Below the pieces are notes generated by a model. It was given only the letters and a program-made list of their open reading frames with translations. It did no database searches and was not told the origin of the DNA. Below are positions 5,801-12,980 of a DNA stretch of 21,709 bases, one piece after another. Each line of letters starts with the position of its first letter. Within the stretch, counting starts at the first letter, position 1. The stretch is from a virus, in the IMG/VR virus record IMGVR_UViG_3300017739_000137, positions 1 to 21,709 of that record; one strand, given 5' to 3'. The translations under genes and the position numbers were made by a program.

Positions 5801-6214
5801 ATGACGACAAAGAAGCAGTCCAAAGGGGACAAGGTACGTGCGTACCTGAAAACAAATCCTGACGCGAGTCCAAACATGGTTGCAAAAGTGACAGAGGTTT
5901 CGTACGGGTATGCGTACAAGATCGTCAAGGAGGAGCAAGCCAACCGTGCCACTGCTAAAGTCTTGACTCAACATGTGGAGGAAGCGACAAGCACTGGAAA
6001 AAAGCCACAACCCGCCAGCCTAAGACAGGTTGGTGGAACGCATTACAAAACTTTATCCGTCGAGCCTTGGGACGCAATGCAAGCGTGGATGACTAAGGAA
6101 GAGTTCATTGGATACCTGAAGGGTAACGTAATCAAATACCTTGCCCGAACCAAAGGTGACGATGACTTGGAGAAAGCCGACCACTACATGCAGAAACTAT
6201 TCGAGGTGAAGTGA
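5801..6214 (+). CDS. HTH domain fused to DUF3310
   Basis: A 137-residue protein of two parts. Residues about 5-45 look like a helix-turn-helix (SPNMVAKVTEVSYGYAYKIV). Residues about 75-137 match the DUF3310 pattern known from many phages: VGGTHYKTLSVEPWD, then GYLKGNVIKYLART and a closing EKADHYMQKL helix. DUF3310 proteins are sometimes annotated as nucleotide kinases, though no P-loop is visible here, so that label is not adopted. The added HTH suggests nucleic-acid binding. GGAG at 5791-5794 supports the start. Its TGA stop shares its last A with the polymerase ATG. Confidence 0.8.
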   Translation: MTTKKQSKGDKVRAYLKTNPDASPNMVAKVTEVSYGYAYKIVKEEQANRATAKVLTQHVEEATSTGKKPQPASLRQVGGTHYKTLSVEPWDAMQAWMTKEEFIGYLKGNVIKYLARTKGDDDLEKADHYMQKLFEVK

Positions 6215-8043
6215 TGGATCTCATTACGTTAGATTTTGAGACGTACTATGCTAGAGACTTCTCGCTGTCTAAGATGACAACAGAAGAATACATCCGTGAC
6301 CCTCGTTTTGAGGTGATCGGTGTAGGAGTTAAGGTAAACAATGAAGGCACTGAGTGGGCAAGCGGTACACACGATGAAATCAAGCGATACCTTCACACCT
6401 TCAACTGGGCGGATAGCATGGTACTTGCTCACAATACTATGTTTGACGGTGCTATTCTGTCTTGGCTCTTTGATGTTCATCCTCGCGTTTACGCTGACAC
6501 TCTTTGTATCGCCCGTGCTCTACATGGGATTGACGCTGGCGGAAGTCTCAAGGCGCTATCTGAACGATATCAGATCGGCGTTAAGGGGACCGAGGTTCTA
6601 AACGCGTTAGGTAAACGCCGTGCCGATTTCACTGAACAGGAGCTTTCGCAGTACGGCGACTACTGTATCAACGACGTCGAGCTTACCTACAAACTCTTTA
6701 ACATCTTTATGCGTAAAGGGTTCCCCAAGCACGAGCTCCAACTAATCGACTGTACGTTACGTATGTTTGTTGAGCCTGTGTTGGATCTGGACATCGGGCT
6801 TCTCGAACAGCATCTCGAAGATACCAAGGAGCAGAAAGACCAGCTACTTGAGTCGGCAGGTGTGTCTAAAGAAGATCTCATGTCCAACCCGAAGTTTGCC
6901 GAAGTGCTCGAAGGGTTAGGTGTCAGTCCACCTATGAAGGTAAGCGCGACTACAGGTAAAGAAACATACGCGTTCGCCAAGTCCGACGAAGGGTTCAAGG
7001 CGTTGGCTGACCACGAGGACGCACGTGTCCAAGCAGTGGTGGCCGCACGGCTAGGTAATAAAAGTACCTTGGAAGAGACACGGACGCAGAGGTTCATCGA
7101 CATCGGCAAGCGTGGGATGTTGCCTGTACCTGTACGTTATTACGCCGCGCACACTGGACGCTGGGGTGGTGATGACAAGATCAACATGCAGAACTTACCC
7201 AGTCGTGGACCAAATGGTAAGAAGTTAAAGCGGAGCATCCTCGCACCCGAAGGATACAGCCTGATTGATGCGGACAGCGCACAGATCGAGGCACGGGTGT
7301 TAGCTTGGCTAGCAGAGCAGGATGATTTAACCGCCGCGTTTGACGCAGGGGAAGACGTCTACGTGAAAATGGCTTCTAGGATTTACGGTTGCGACGAAGC
7401 GGACGTTACCAAGGATCAACGATTCGTAGGTAAGACCACCATCCTTGGCGCTGGCTACGGCATGGGCGCGGTGAAGTTTCAGGCACAGCTTAAGAACTTT
7501 GGGTTTGAGGTAGAACTCGACGAGGCTCGTCGCATCATAAACATCTATCGTGAGTCGAATTGGAAGATCAACCACCTGTGGCGCAACTGCCAGAACATGA
7601 TACGTGCGATGGTCAACGGCGACAGTATGCAGGTAGGTAAGGCCGGTGTGCTGGAAGTGTTGGGATCGGAACGTGCTGTCAGATTACCGTCAGGGTTATT
7701 GCTACGGTATAACGACTTATCAGCAGAACAAACCGAGAACGGACTGGAATACAGCTACAAGACACGTCGAGGCCGTACGCGAATCTACGGTGGAAAGGTG
7801 ACAGAGAACCTGTGCCAAGCGGTAGCGCGTTGCATAATTGGTGAGCAGATGCTACAAATTAGCAAGAGATACCGCGTTGTGCTAACGGTTCACGACTCGA
7901 TTGTGGCATGTGTTCGCGACGATGAGGTAGATCAAGCACAGGCATACATAGAAGATTGTATGCGTCAGATTCCGGCATGGGCGGCAGGGCTACCCATTGA
8001 CTGTGAAAGTGGTACTGCCAAGTCGTATGGGGATTGTGAGTGA
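6214..8043 (+). CDS. Family A DNA polymerase with 3'-5' exonuclease
   Basis: A 609-residue replicative polymerase. The N-terminal DEDD exonuclease shows DFE (D7, E9), VLAHNTMFDG and CINDVELTY. Polymerase motifs are HTGRWGG before the fingers, motif A with D354 and E359, the O-helix R403-x3-K407-x3-L411-x3-Y415-G, and motif C VHDS (H560, D561). L411 corresponds to E. coli Pol I Phe762. There is no 5' nuclease domain. Start 6214 is chosen over GTG 6211 because GAGGT (6203-6207) is then 6 bp away and the start overlaps the upstream stop as TGATG. It copies the phage genome together with the SSB and primase-helicase encoded downstream. Confidence 0.95.
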   Translation: MDLITLDFETYYARDFSLSKMTTEEYIRDPRFEVIGVGVKVNNEGTEWASGTHDEIKRYLHTFNWADSMVLAHNTMFDGAILSWLFDVHPRVYADTLCIARALHGIDAGGSLKALSERYQIGVKGTEVLNALGKRRADFTEQELSQYGDYCINDVELTYKLFNIFMRKGFPKHELQLIDCTLRMFVEPVLDLDIGLLEQHLEDTKEQKDQLLESAGVSKEDLMSNPKFAEVLEGLGVSPPMKVSATTGKETYAFAKSDEGFKALADHEDARVQAVVAARLGNKSTLEETRTQRFIDIGKRGMLPVPVRYYAAHTGRWGGDDKINMQNLPSRGPNGKKLKRSILAPEGYSLIDADSAQIEARVLAWLAEQDDLTAAFDAGEDVYVKMASRIYGCDEADVTKDQRFVGKTTILGAGYGMGAVKFQAQLKNFGFEVELDEARRIINIYRESNWKINHLWRNCQNMIRAMVNGDSMQVGKAGVLEVLGSERAVRLPSGLLLRYNDLSAEQTENGLEYSYKTRRGRTRIYGGKVTENLCQAVARCIIGEQMLQISKRYRVVLTVHDSIVACVRDDEVDQAQAYIEDCMRQIPAWAAGLPIDCESGTAKSYGDCE

Positions 8044-8711
8044 ATATAGCGCCGTGGTCGTTTAGTAAGGCAAAAGCCTTTGAGCAATGTCCTAAACAGT
8101 TTTATCACGAGAAGATACTTCAAGAGTATCCGTTCGTTGAGACTGAAGCTATTCGCTACGGCAATGCGTTTCATACAGCCGCTGAGGAATACATCCGAGA
8201 CGGTACTCCACTCCCTAAAATGTTTGGCTACGCGCAAGCTATGCTCGACTCACTCAACACCAAGAAAGGCGCGAAGCTGTGTGAAGAGAAGCTAGGTGTA
8301 ACTGAGAACTTGTTACCGTGTGGTTTTTACGACGCTGATGTGTGGTACCGAGGTATTGCTGACCTGTTGATTATCAACGAAGAAGACGGGTTGGCATGGG
8401 TAATTGATTATAAGACAGGTAAGAGTGCTAAGTACGCTGACAAGGGACAGCTAGAGTTGATGGCGTTGTTGGTGTTTGCACACTACCCAAAGATTACGCA
8501 CGTACGTGCTGGGTTGTTGTTCGTCGTGAGTAATGACCTAGTAAAAGATAGCTACGCCGATTCCGATGCGGGTATGCTGTGGACTAAGTGGACGAACATA
8601 TATTCGATTATGCAGACAGCCGCTAAACGCAATGTATGGAACGCCCGACCAAGTGGATTATGTAAGCGCCACTGTCCTGTGACAGTGTGTGTACACAACG
8701 GGAGTAACTAG
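8040..8711 (+). CDS. Cas4/RecB-like PD-(D/E)XK nuclease with possible Fe-S site
   Basis: A 223-residue nuclease of the PDDEXK_1/Cas4 type. Visible are an N-terminal WSFSKAKAFEQC segment, a histidine in NAFHTAAEEY, D108 in GIADLLI, the catalytic D123-Y-K125 and Q137 in the following helix. C17 together with C208, C212 and C217 at the end is arranged as in Cas4/AddB proteins, whose four cysteines hold a 4Fe-4S cluster; the presence of a cluster here is inference. Start is GTG at 8040, overlapping the polymerase stop by 4 bp (GTGA). Its place in the replication operon suggests end-processing in recombination or replication, not CRISPR adaptation; no CRISPR array is present. Confidence 0.88.
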   Translation: MNIAPWSFSKAKAFEQCPKQFYHEKILQEYPFVETEAIRYGNAFHTAAEEYIRDGTPLPKMFGYAQAMLDSLNTKKGAKLCEEKLGVTENLLPCGFYDADVWYRGIADLLIINEEDGLAWVIDYKTGKSAKYADKGQLELMALLVFAHYPKITHVRAGLLFVVSNDLVKDSYADSDAGMLWTKWTNIYSIMQTAAKRNVWNARPSGLCKRHCPVTVCVHNGSN

Positions 8712-8987
8712 ATGTCACGTAACTACAAAAAGGAATACCGCCTACAGAAGGCACGGGGTGAACACGAAGATCGTATGGAACGACAGCGTGCTCGCCGCAA
8801 GATGGACAAGACAGGTAAAGATGCCAACAAGAATGGCAAGGCTGACAAGCGCGAAGGTAAAGATGTAGCGCACAAGAAGCCGCTGGCACGTGGTGGGTCT
8901 AACAAGGATGGCGTCTCTGTACAGAGCCGAAGCCGCAATCGTGCAGGTGGTGGTCGTCTGAGTCGTGGACCACGGAGAAACAAGTAA
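8712..8987 (+). CDS. Small basic HNH-like protein
   Basis: A 91-residue, very basic protein. Its C-terminal part (DVAHKKPLARGGSNKDG followed by SRSRNRAGGGR) resembles the core of HNH domains: the Asp/His pair, a Pro-Leu-x-x-Gly-Gly turn and a terminal Asn-Arg. Zinc-binding cysteines and the usual final His are missing, so nuclease activity is uncertain. The N-terminal half is Lys/Arg-rich and probably contacts nucleic acid. The ATG directly follows the upstream TAG, with GGGAG at 8700-8704 upstream. It overlaps the next gene by one base (TAATG). Confidence 0.65.
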   Translation: MSRNYKKEYRLQKARGEHEDRMERQRARRKMDKTGKDANKNGKADKREGKDVAHKKPLARGGSNKDGVSVQSRSRNRAGGGRLSRGPRRNK

Positions 8988-9304
8988 TGGCCTTTCCGCT
9001 GGAGATATGGGACAGAGCACGACTACTCTTGATGGGAGGCTACCGCCAAGATGAGGTGTCCTCAAACCTATCAGTAGAGTTTGCTGACAGCCTTGATGAG
9101 TTTCAAATAGAAGACCTACCTCTGATGGTAAGGTCAGTGCATCGGCAATTAGAGATGCTAAAAAGTAAAAATGTGACGCCGATTAAACGGCGCGTTTATG
9201 GAGAACAACGTGCAAATATTAAACAACAAGGCGCTTTTATTACGCCTGAGAAACCCAAACAAAGTAACGACGACGGTACAGAAAAGTCAGGAACTTTCGG
9301 ATAA
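8987..9304 (+). CDS. Unknown protein overlapping the helicase gene
   Basis: A 105-residue protein not recognised. Residues 1-60 look helical and folded, with a possible HTH-like segment (GYRQDEVSSNLSVEFAD). Residues from about 70 are polar and low in complexity. The ATG overlaps the upstream stop as TAATG. The last 95 bp run inside the start of the SNF2 helicase gene, an unusually long overlap for this operon, and that tail may be shaped by the helicase frame rather than by its own function. Confidence 0.6.
   Translation: MAFPLEIWDRARLLLMGGYRQDEVSSNLSVEFADSLDEFQIEDLPLMVRSVHRQLEMLKSKNVTPIKRRVYGEQRANIKQQGAFITPEKPKQSNDDGTEKSGTFG
9177..9192 (+). promoter_or_regulatory. Hairpin before the helicase ribosome-binding site
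   Basis: CGCCG (9177-9181) pairs with CGGCG (9188-9192) around a 6-nt loop, 8 bp before the GGAG at 9200-9203 and inside the upstream coding sequence. It could modulate access to the helicase start or the coupling of the two genes. Short stem; moderate support only. Confidence 0.35.
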
Positions 9305-10745
9305 CCAAGTTGTCGTGAACTGGGGTGTGGATGAAGCGCACTCTCTCAAGAATCTAAACATTAACGTCCCATCACCTATACAAGGACGTTACAACTGGCC
9401 GGGCCAGTACAAGCCCTACGACCACCAGAAGACAACAGCCGCCTTTCTTACTATGAATCGCCGCTCGTTCTGTTTCAACGAACAAGGTACGGGCAAGACG
9501 GCTTCAGCTATCTGGGCGTCAGACTTCTTGATGACGCAAAAGCAAATACAACGGGTACTTATAATATGTCCGCTGTCTATCATGGATAGTGCATGGCGTA
9601 ATGACTTGTTTAGTTTTGCGATGCACCGCACGGTGTCGGTTGCTTACGGCAGTAAAGAGAAGCGTAAGAAAATTATTAACGAAGGCTCTGAGTACGTCAT
9701 CATAAACTACGATGGCGTTGAGATTGTTCTTGATGAGATTCGTAACGGTGGGTTCGACTGCATCATCATTGACGAAGCGACTCACTACAAGAATCCACAG
9801 ACCAAACGCTGGAAGACGCTGTTTAAACTATTAGATGATAAGACGTGGCTGTGGTTGATGACAGGTACCCCTGCCGCACAGTCACCTCTTGATGCGTACG
9901 GACTTGCGAAGTTAGTCAACCCCGCAGGTGTGCCACGATTCTTCAGTGCGTTCCGAGATATGGTGATGCACAAGGTGACGCAGTTTAAGTGGATACCCAG
10001 AGACAACGCCACGCAGATCGTATACGAAGCACTACAACCTGCCATTCGATTCACTAAAGAAGAGTGCCTTGACCTGCCGGAAATGGTGTACACCAAGCGT
10101 GAGGTCGAACTGACACGACAGCAGGCTAAATACTACAAAGACCTTAAGCAGAGACTTGTTATACAGGCCGCTGGCGAAGAGATCACTGCCGCTAACGCCG
10201 CCATTATTATGAGCAAACTCCTACAAATATCTTCTGGTGCGGTCTACACCGACGATGGAGCGGCGCTGGAGTTTGATATCAAGCACCGCTACAAGGTACT
10301 GCGAGAGGTAATAGACGAGAGCAGTAAAAAGGTGCTGGTGTTCGTGCCGTTCAAGCACACCATCGACATCCTCACTGACAAACTTAGGTCGGACGGTATA
10401 ACGACTGAGGTTATACGTGGAGACGTGTCAGCACCAAACCGTACTGCTATCTTCAAACGCTTCCAAGAACAAGACGATCCTCGTGTGTTAGTTATTCAGC
10501 CGCAAGCGGCGGCACATGGGGTTACGTTAACTGCCGCCAACACTGTGGTGTGGTGGGGACCAACCAGCTCACTTGAGACCTATGCACAGGCTAACGCTCG
10601 TGTACATCGATCAGGGCAAGACCACAAATGTACTGTCGTACAGCTACAAGGATCGCCCGTAGAAAAGCGTGTTTACTCACTACTAGACAGTAGAATAGAC
10701 GTACACACAAAAATGATCGATTTATATAAAGAACTGCTTGACTAG
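9210..10745 (+). CDS. SNF2-family DEAD/DEAH-box helicase
   Basis: A 511-residue superfamily 2 helicase/translocase of the phage SNF2 type. In order: Q-tip region YDHQ, Walker A GTGKT (93-97), motif II DEAT (188-191), motif III region MTGTPAAQSPLDAYGL, and motif VI QANARVHRSGQ (460-470). Such ATPases move on double-stranded DNA and are thought to remodel forks, recombination intermediates or DNA-bound proteins. The GTG at 9210 is preferred over the ATG at 9198: GGAGAACAAC then forms a ribosome-binding leader like that of the first genes, while nothing suitable precedes 9198. A 61-bp gap follows, with no clear promoter. Confidence 0.92.
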   Translation: MQILNNKALLLRLRNPNKVTTTVQKSQELSDNQVVVNWGVDEAHSLKNLNINVPSPIQGRYNWPGQYKPYDHQKTTAAFLTMNRRSFCFNEQGTGKTASAIWASDFLMTQKQIQRVLIICPLSIMDSAWRNDLFSFAMHRTVSVAYGSKEKRKKIINEGSEYVIINYDGVEIVLDEIRNGGFDCIIIDEATHYKNPQTKRWKTLFKLLDDKTWLWLMTGTPAAQSPLDAYGLAKLVNPAGVPRFFSAFRDMVMHKVTQFKWIPRDNATQIVYEALQPAIRFTKEECLDLPEMVYTKREVELTRQQAKYYKDLKQRLVIQAAGEEITAANAAIIMSKLLQISSGAVYTDDGAALEFDIKHRYKVLREVIDESSKKVLVFVPFKHTIDILTDKLRSDGITTEVIRGDVSAPNRTAIFKRFQEQDDPRVLVIQPQAAAHGVTLTAANTVVWWGPTSSLETYAQANARVHRSGQDHKCTVVQLQGSPVEKRVYSLLDSRIDVHTKMIDLYKELLD

Positions 10746-10806
10746 CCCATTACGTGTAAGTAGAGTGTAAACCCCGACACTTTTGTCGTGTGCGTAGGAG
10801 ACTCAA

Positions 10807-11208
10807 ATGAGTGAAGTAGCAGGGTTAGCTGAGAAGCTAACGCGTGTTTATCTAAAAATCCGTGACGAAAAAGCCAAGCTGTCTGCGGAGTACAAAGAGA
10901 AAGAGGCCAGCCTTAACCAGCAAATGGATAAGGTAAAGACCGCTCTACTCGATTACTGCAAAGACCAAGGCGTCGAAAGCGTCAAGACTTCTGAAGGGTT
11001 GTTCTACCGTTCGGTGAAGACTAGGTACTGGACTAGCGACTGGGAGCAGATGCACAAGTTTGTGCTTGAGCATGAGGTTCCTGAGTTTATGGAAAAGCGC
11101 CTGAACCAAGCCAACGTGAAAACCTTTCTCGAAGAGAACCCCGACATTGTGCCGAAAGGTCTCAATGTGGATTCCGAATACACAATCTCAGTAAGGAAAA
11201 AATCATGA
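10807..11208 (+). CDS. Coiled-coil phage protein of unknown function
   Basis: A 133-residue protein with a highly charged N-terminal coiled coil (residues about 5-50), then a conserved-looking C-terminal domain (SEGLFYRSVKTRYW, HEVPEFMEKRLNQ, VKTFLEENPD). I recall this type from phage replication operons next to SSB-like genes, but no function is established. The N-terminal coiled coil recalls Gam-like nuclease inhibitors; that link is weak. GGAG at 10797-10800 gives the start. It overlaps the next gene by 4 bp (ATGA). Confidence 0.75.
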   Translation: MSEVAGLAEKLTRVYLKIRDEKAKLSAEYKEKEASLNQQMDKVKTALLDYCKDQGVESVKTSEGLFYRSVKTRYWTSDWEQMHKFVLEHEVPEFMEKRLNQANVKTFLEENPDIVPKGLNVDSEYTISVRKKS

Positions 11209-11513
11209 ACGGTCCTTTTGTACCAATCGAAGATCTGTCCAAGCACTTCTCTGTATCTGTATCAACGATCAGAGCTTGGGTGCGGCAAGGGCACATCCCC
11301 AAAAACACCTACATAAAAGTAGGTAACACCTACCGCTTCTCCGTTGCCGACGTGTCTTCTGCCTTGACTAATCAGCACGATGACAATGTTTCGCTTCTTG
11401 GGATATCTAATAGTCCCGAAGCAGTAATGGCTGATGGTCTGGAAGCCCAAGCCGATGCCGGTATTCCCGACGATCATTGGTCTAAAGAAATTACCGCTGA
11501 CGAAGACTTCTGA
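11205..11513 (+). CDS. MerR/excisionase-like HTH protein
   Basis: A 102-residue DNA-binding protein. Residues about 7-55 form a helix-turn-helix of the HTH_17/excisionase class: PIEDLSKHFSVSVSTIRAWV, then the wing segment VGNTYRFSVADV. The rest is an acidic tail probably without fold. Such proteins act as phage regulators or directionality factors. No integrase is seen in the window, so regulation is the safer guess. AAGGA (11193-11197) precedes the start, which overlaps the upstream stop. It is the clearest phage-encoded transcription-factor candidate here, and so one possible ligand of the 18-bp palindromes; this is inference. Confidence 0.8.
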   Translation: MNGPFVPIEDLSKHFSVSVSTIRAWVRQGHIPKNTYIKVGNTYRFSVADVSSALTNQHDDNVSLLGISNSPEAVMADGLEAQADAGIPDDHWSKEITADEDF

Positions 11514-12178
11514 TGGATCGGATTAGTTTAAGCGGTGGGACGTTCCGCATTATCGATAGTGGTAAGCAGGTGTCAGTGGTAGACGGGGACAACATTAAGT
11601 TTGTTATCCTGAACGCCGCTAAGATATCTCGTTCTTACTACGCTGATATGTTTGATGCGAACAACCCAGCACCACCTACATGCTGGTCAGCAGACACAAC
11701 TCAACCGTCACCCGATGTTCCTATGGAGGATCGACAGGCATCTCGATGTATGGACTGTCCTCAAAACATAAAAGGATCAGGTCAAGGTGGTGGACGAGCG
11801 TGTCGGTTTGCACAGCGTTTAGCGGTCGTCTTAGACGGACAGCTTGATAAGGTATACCAACTGCAACTACCAGCTACCTCGATCTTTGGTCGGGTCATAG
11901 ATGGCAAGATGCCGATGCAAGCCTATGCACAGTATCTATCTACACACAGCACTCCAGTTATCTCTGTGATAACACGTTGTGCCTTTGATCGTAATAGCCC
12001 TGTGCCGAAACTGTTCTTCCAAGCGCACCGTCCCCTCGAAGAAGAGGAGCTAGATCTCGTTGTCTCGTTAGCACAAAGCGATGAGGCCAACGAAGCGATT
12101 TCATTTAACCCGCCCCGTAAAGGGCAACTCTTTGCAGAAGTAGACGGCTTTGTCTACACCTCTGCGAATGCAACCTAA
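11513..12178 (+). CDS. Four-cysteine protein next to the SSB gene
   Basis: A 221-residue protein. Four cysteines, C57, C79, C82 and C97, within the segment from APPTCW to GGRACRFAQR look like a zinc site (C-x21-C-x2-C-x14-C), with a DCPQNIKGSGQG loop between them. Beta-rich stretches on both sides could form an OB-like fold. The position directly before the SSB gene, with coupled start TGATG, suggests a nucleic-acid-binding replication or recombination role, but I do not know a characterised homologue. The stop overlaps the ribosome-binding site of the SSB gene. Confidence 0.7.
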   Translation: MDRISLSGGTFRIIDSGKQVSVVDGDNIKFVILNAAKISRSYYADMFDANNPAPPTCWSADTTQPSPDVPMEDRQASRCMDCPQNIKGSGQGGGRACRFAQRLAVVLDGQLDKVYQLQLPATSIFGRVIDGKMPMQAYAQYLSTHSTPVISVITRCAFDRNSPVPKLFFQAHRPLEEEELDLVVSLAQSDEANEAISFNPPRKGQLFAEVDGFVYTSANAT

Positions 12179-12189
12179 GGAGACTAACC

Positions 12190-12891
12190 ATGTCAACTGA
12201 GCAACACGTTATCGGCAATGCCATTGCCATTTACCCCAAGATTGACCGCACGTACCGGTTTGATACTGCCGAGAACCGGTCAGTTCCTTGTGACGCACTG
12301 GATGATGGTGCGGAATACACTCTACAGTTCAAGGTCGATGAAGATACAGCTCGTGCGCTGTACGCTTACATGAAGGCTCTCTACAACGAGCGCAAGAAGT
12401 CTAATTGGCCTGACATAAAGAATCCGTTTAAGAAAACGGACGACGGTATGTTTAGCTACAAGGCAAACCTCAAGGGCGCGTACAACGGTGAGAAGACAAT
12501 CAAGCCAGCGCAGTACGATGCCAAGACACAGAAGCTACCTGACGACTTCCAGTTAACAAGTGATAGCGTAGTAAATATCGCTGTTGTCGGTGTTCCCTAT
12601 AGCGCATCGATGGGAGCAGGGGTATCTTTGAGACTGCGAGGTGTGCAGGTAATAAAACTAGCAGAACGTCAGAGTGTTTCTCCGTTCAGCGCTGTTGATG
12701 GTTTTGATGTTAACGAGTCAAACCCGTTCGCAGTTAGCAAGCCAGCGCCGGTAGCAGAAGACCTTGATGGGTTTGATGCCCCAGCAGAAGAACCTGCTGT
12801 CGAGGAGCCAACTAAAGTTGTTAAGAAGTCCGCTCCAGCACCCGCAGAAAGTGAAGACCTCAGTGCAATTATCGACAACTGGGACGATTAA
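12190..12891 (+). CDS. DUF2815-like single-strand DNA-binding protein
   Basis: A 233-residue protein whose residues 1-165 match the pattern of DUF2815 phage proteins, a family regarded as ssDNA-binding: IGNAIAIYPKIDRTYRF at the start, the central ALYNERKKSNWPDIKNPFKK and a C-terminal LRLRGVQVIKL strand. It ends in a Pro/Ala/Glu-rich linker and an acidic tip, AIIDNWDD, like the C-terminal tails of bacterial and T7-type SSBs that bind partner enzymes. AAGGAG (12177-12182) is a strong ribosome-binding site, suggesting high expression. It likely coats template strands for the polymerase and primase-helicase. Confidence 0.83.
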   Translation: MSTEQHVIGNAIAIYPKIDRTYRFDTAENRSVPCDALDDGAEYTLQFKVDEDTARALYAYMKALYNERKKSNWPDIKNPFKKTDDGMFSYKANLKGAYNGEKTIKPAQYDAKTQKLPDDFQLTSDSVVNIAVVGVPYSASMGAGVSLRLRGVQVIKLAERQSVSPFSAVDGFDVNESNPFAVSKPAPVAEDLDGFDAPAEEPAVEEPTKVVKKSAPAPAESEDLSAIIDNWDD

Positions 12892-12918
12892 TTTAGTCGT
12901 CACAAAGATAATTGGACC

Positions 12919-12960
12919 GCGCTACGGTAGGGCGGGGGACAAACGTCTCTGCCGTAGCGC
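12919..12960 (+). ncRNA. Strong hairpin between SSB and primase genes
   Basis: Within an 89-bp noncoding gap, 12919-12932 pairs with 12947-12960. Nine perfect pairs (GCGCTACGG/CCGTAGCGC) come first, then five more including two G.U pairs, with a G-rich apical loop. No T-run follows, so it is not a standard terminator. The G.U pairs would be mismatches on the opposite strand, which favours a + strand RNA or ssDNA structure. It could be a cis-regulatory leader for the primase gene, an RNA-processing site or an origin/priming hairpin. Confidence 0.6.
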
Positions 12961-12980
12961 CTCACGCAACGGGTGGAAAC

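Noticed and set aside
8040-8711. CRISPR-Cas system, because of the Cas4-like protein
   Set aside because: No repeat-spacer array and no cas1, cas2 or effector gene is present; such nucleases are common in phage replication modules.
10746-10806. Short hairpin CGACA/TGTCG (10775-10788) as terminator or promoter in the gap after the helicase gene
   Set aside because: The stem is only 5 bp with no T-run behind it, and no -35/-10 pair is visible in the 61 bp.
12912-12980. Longer primase-helicase starting at TTG 12912
   Set aside because: No ribosome-binding site precedes it, and the extra 23 residues would be encoded by the strong hairpin; the ATG at 12981 has a purine-rich site and begins at the folded domain.
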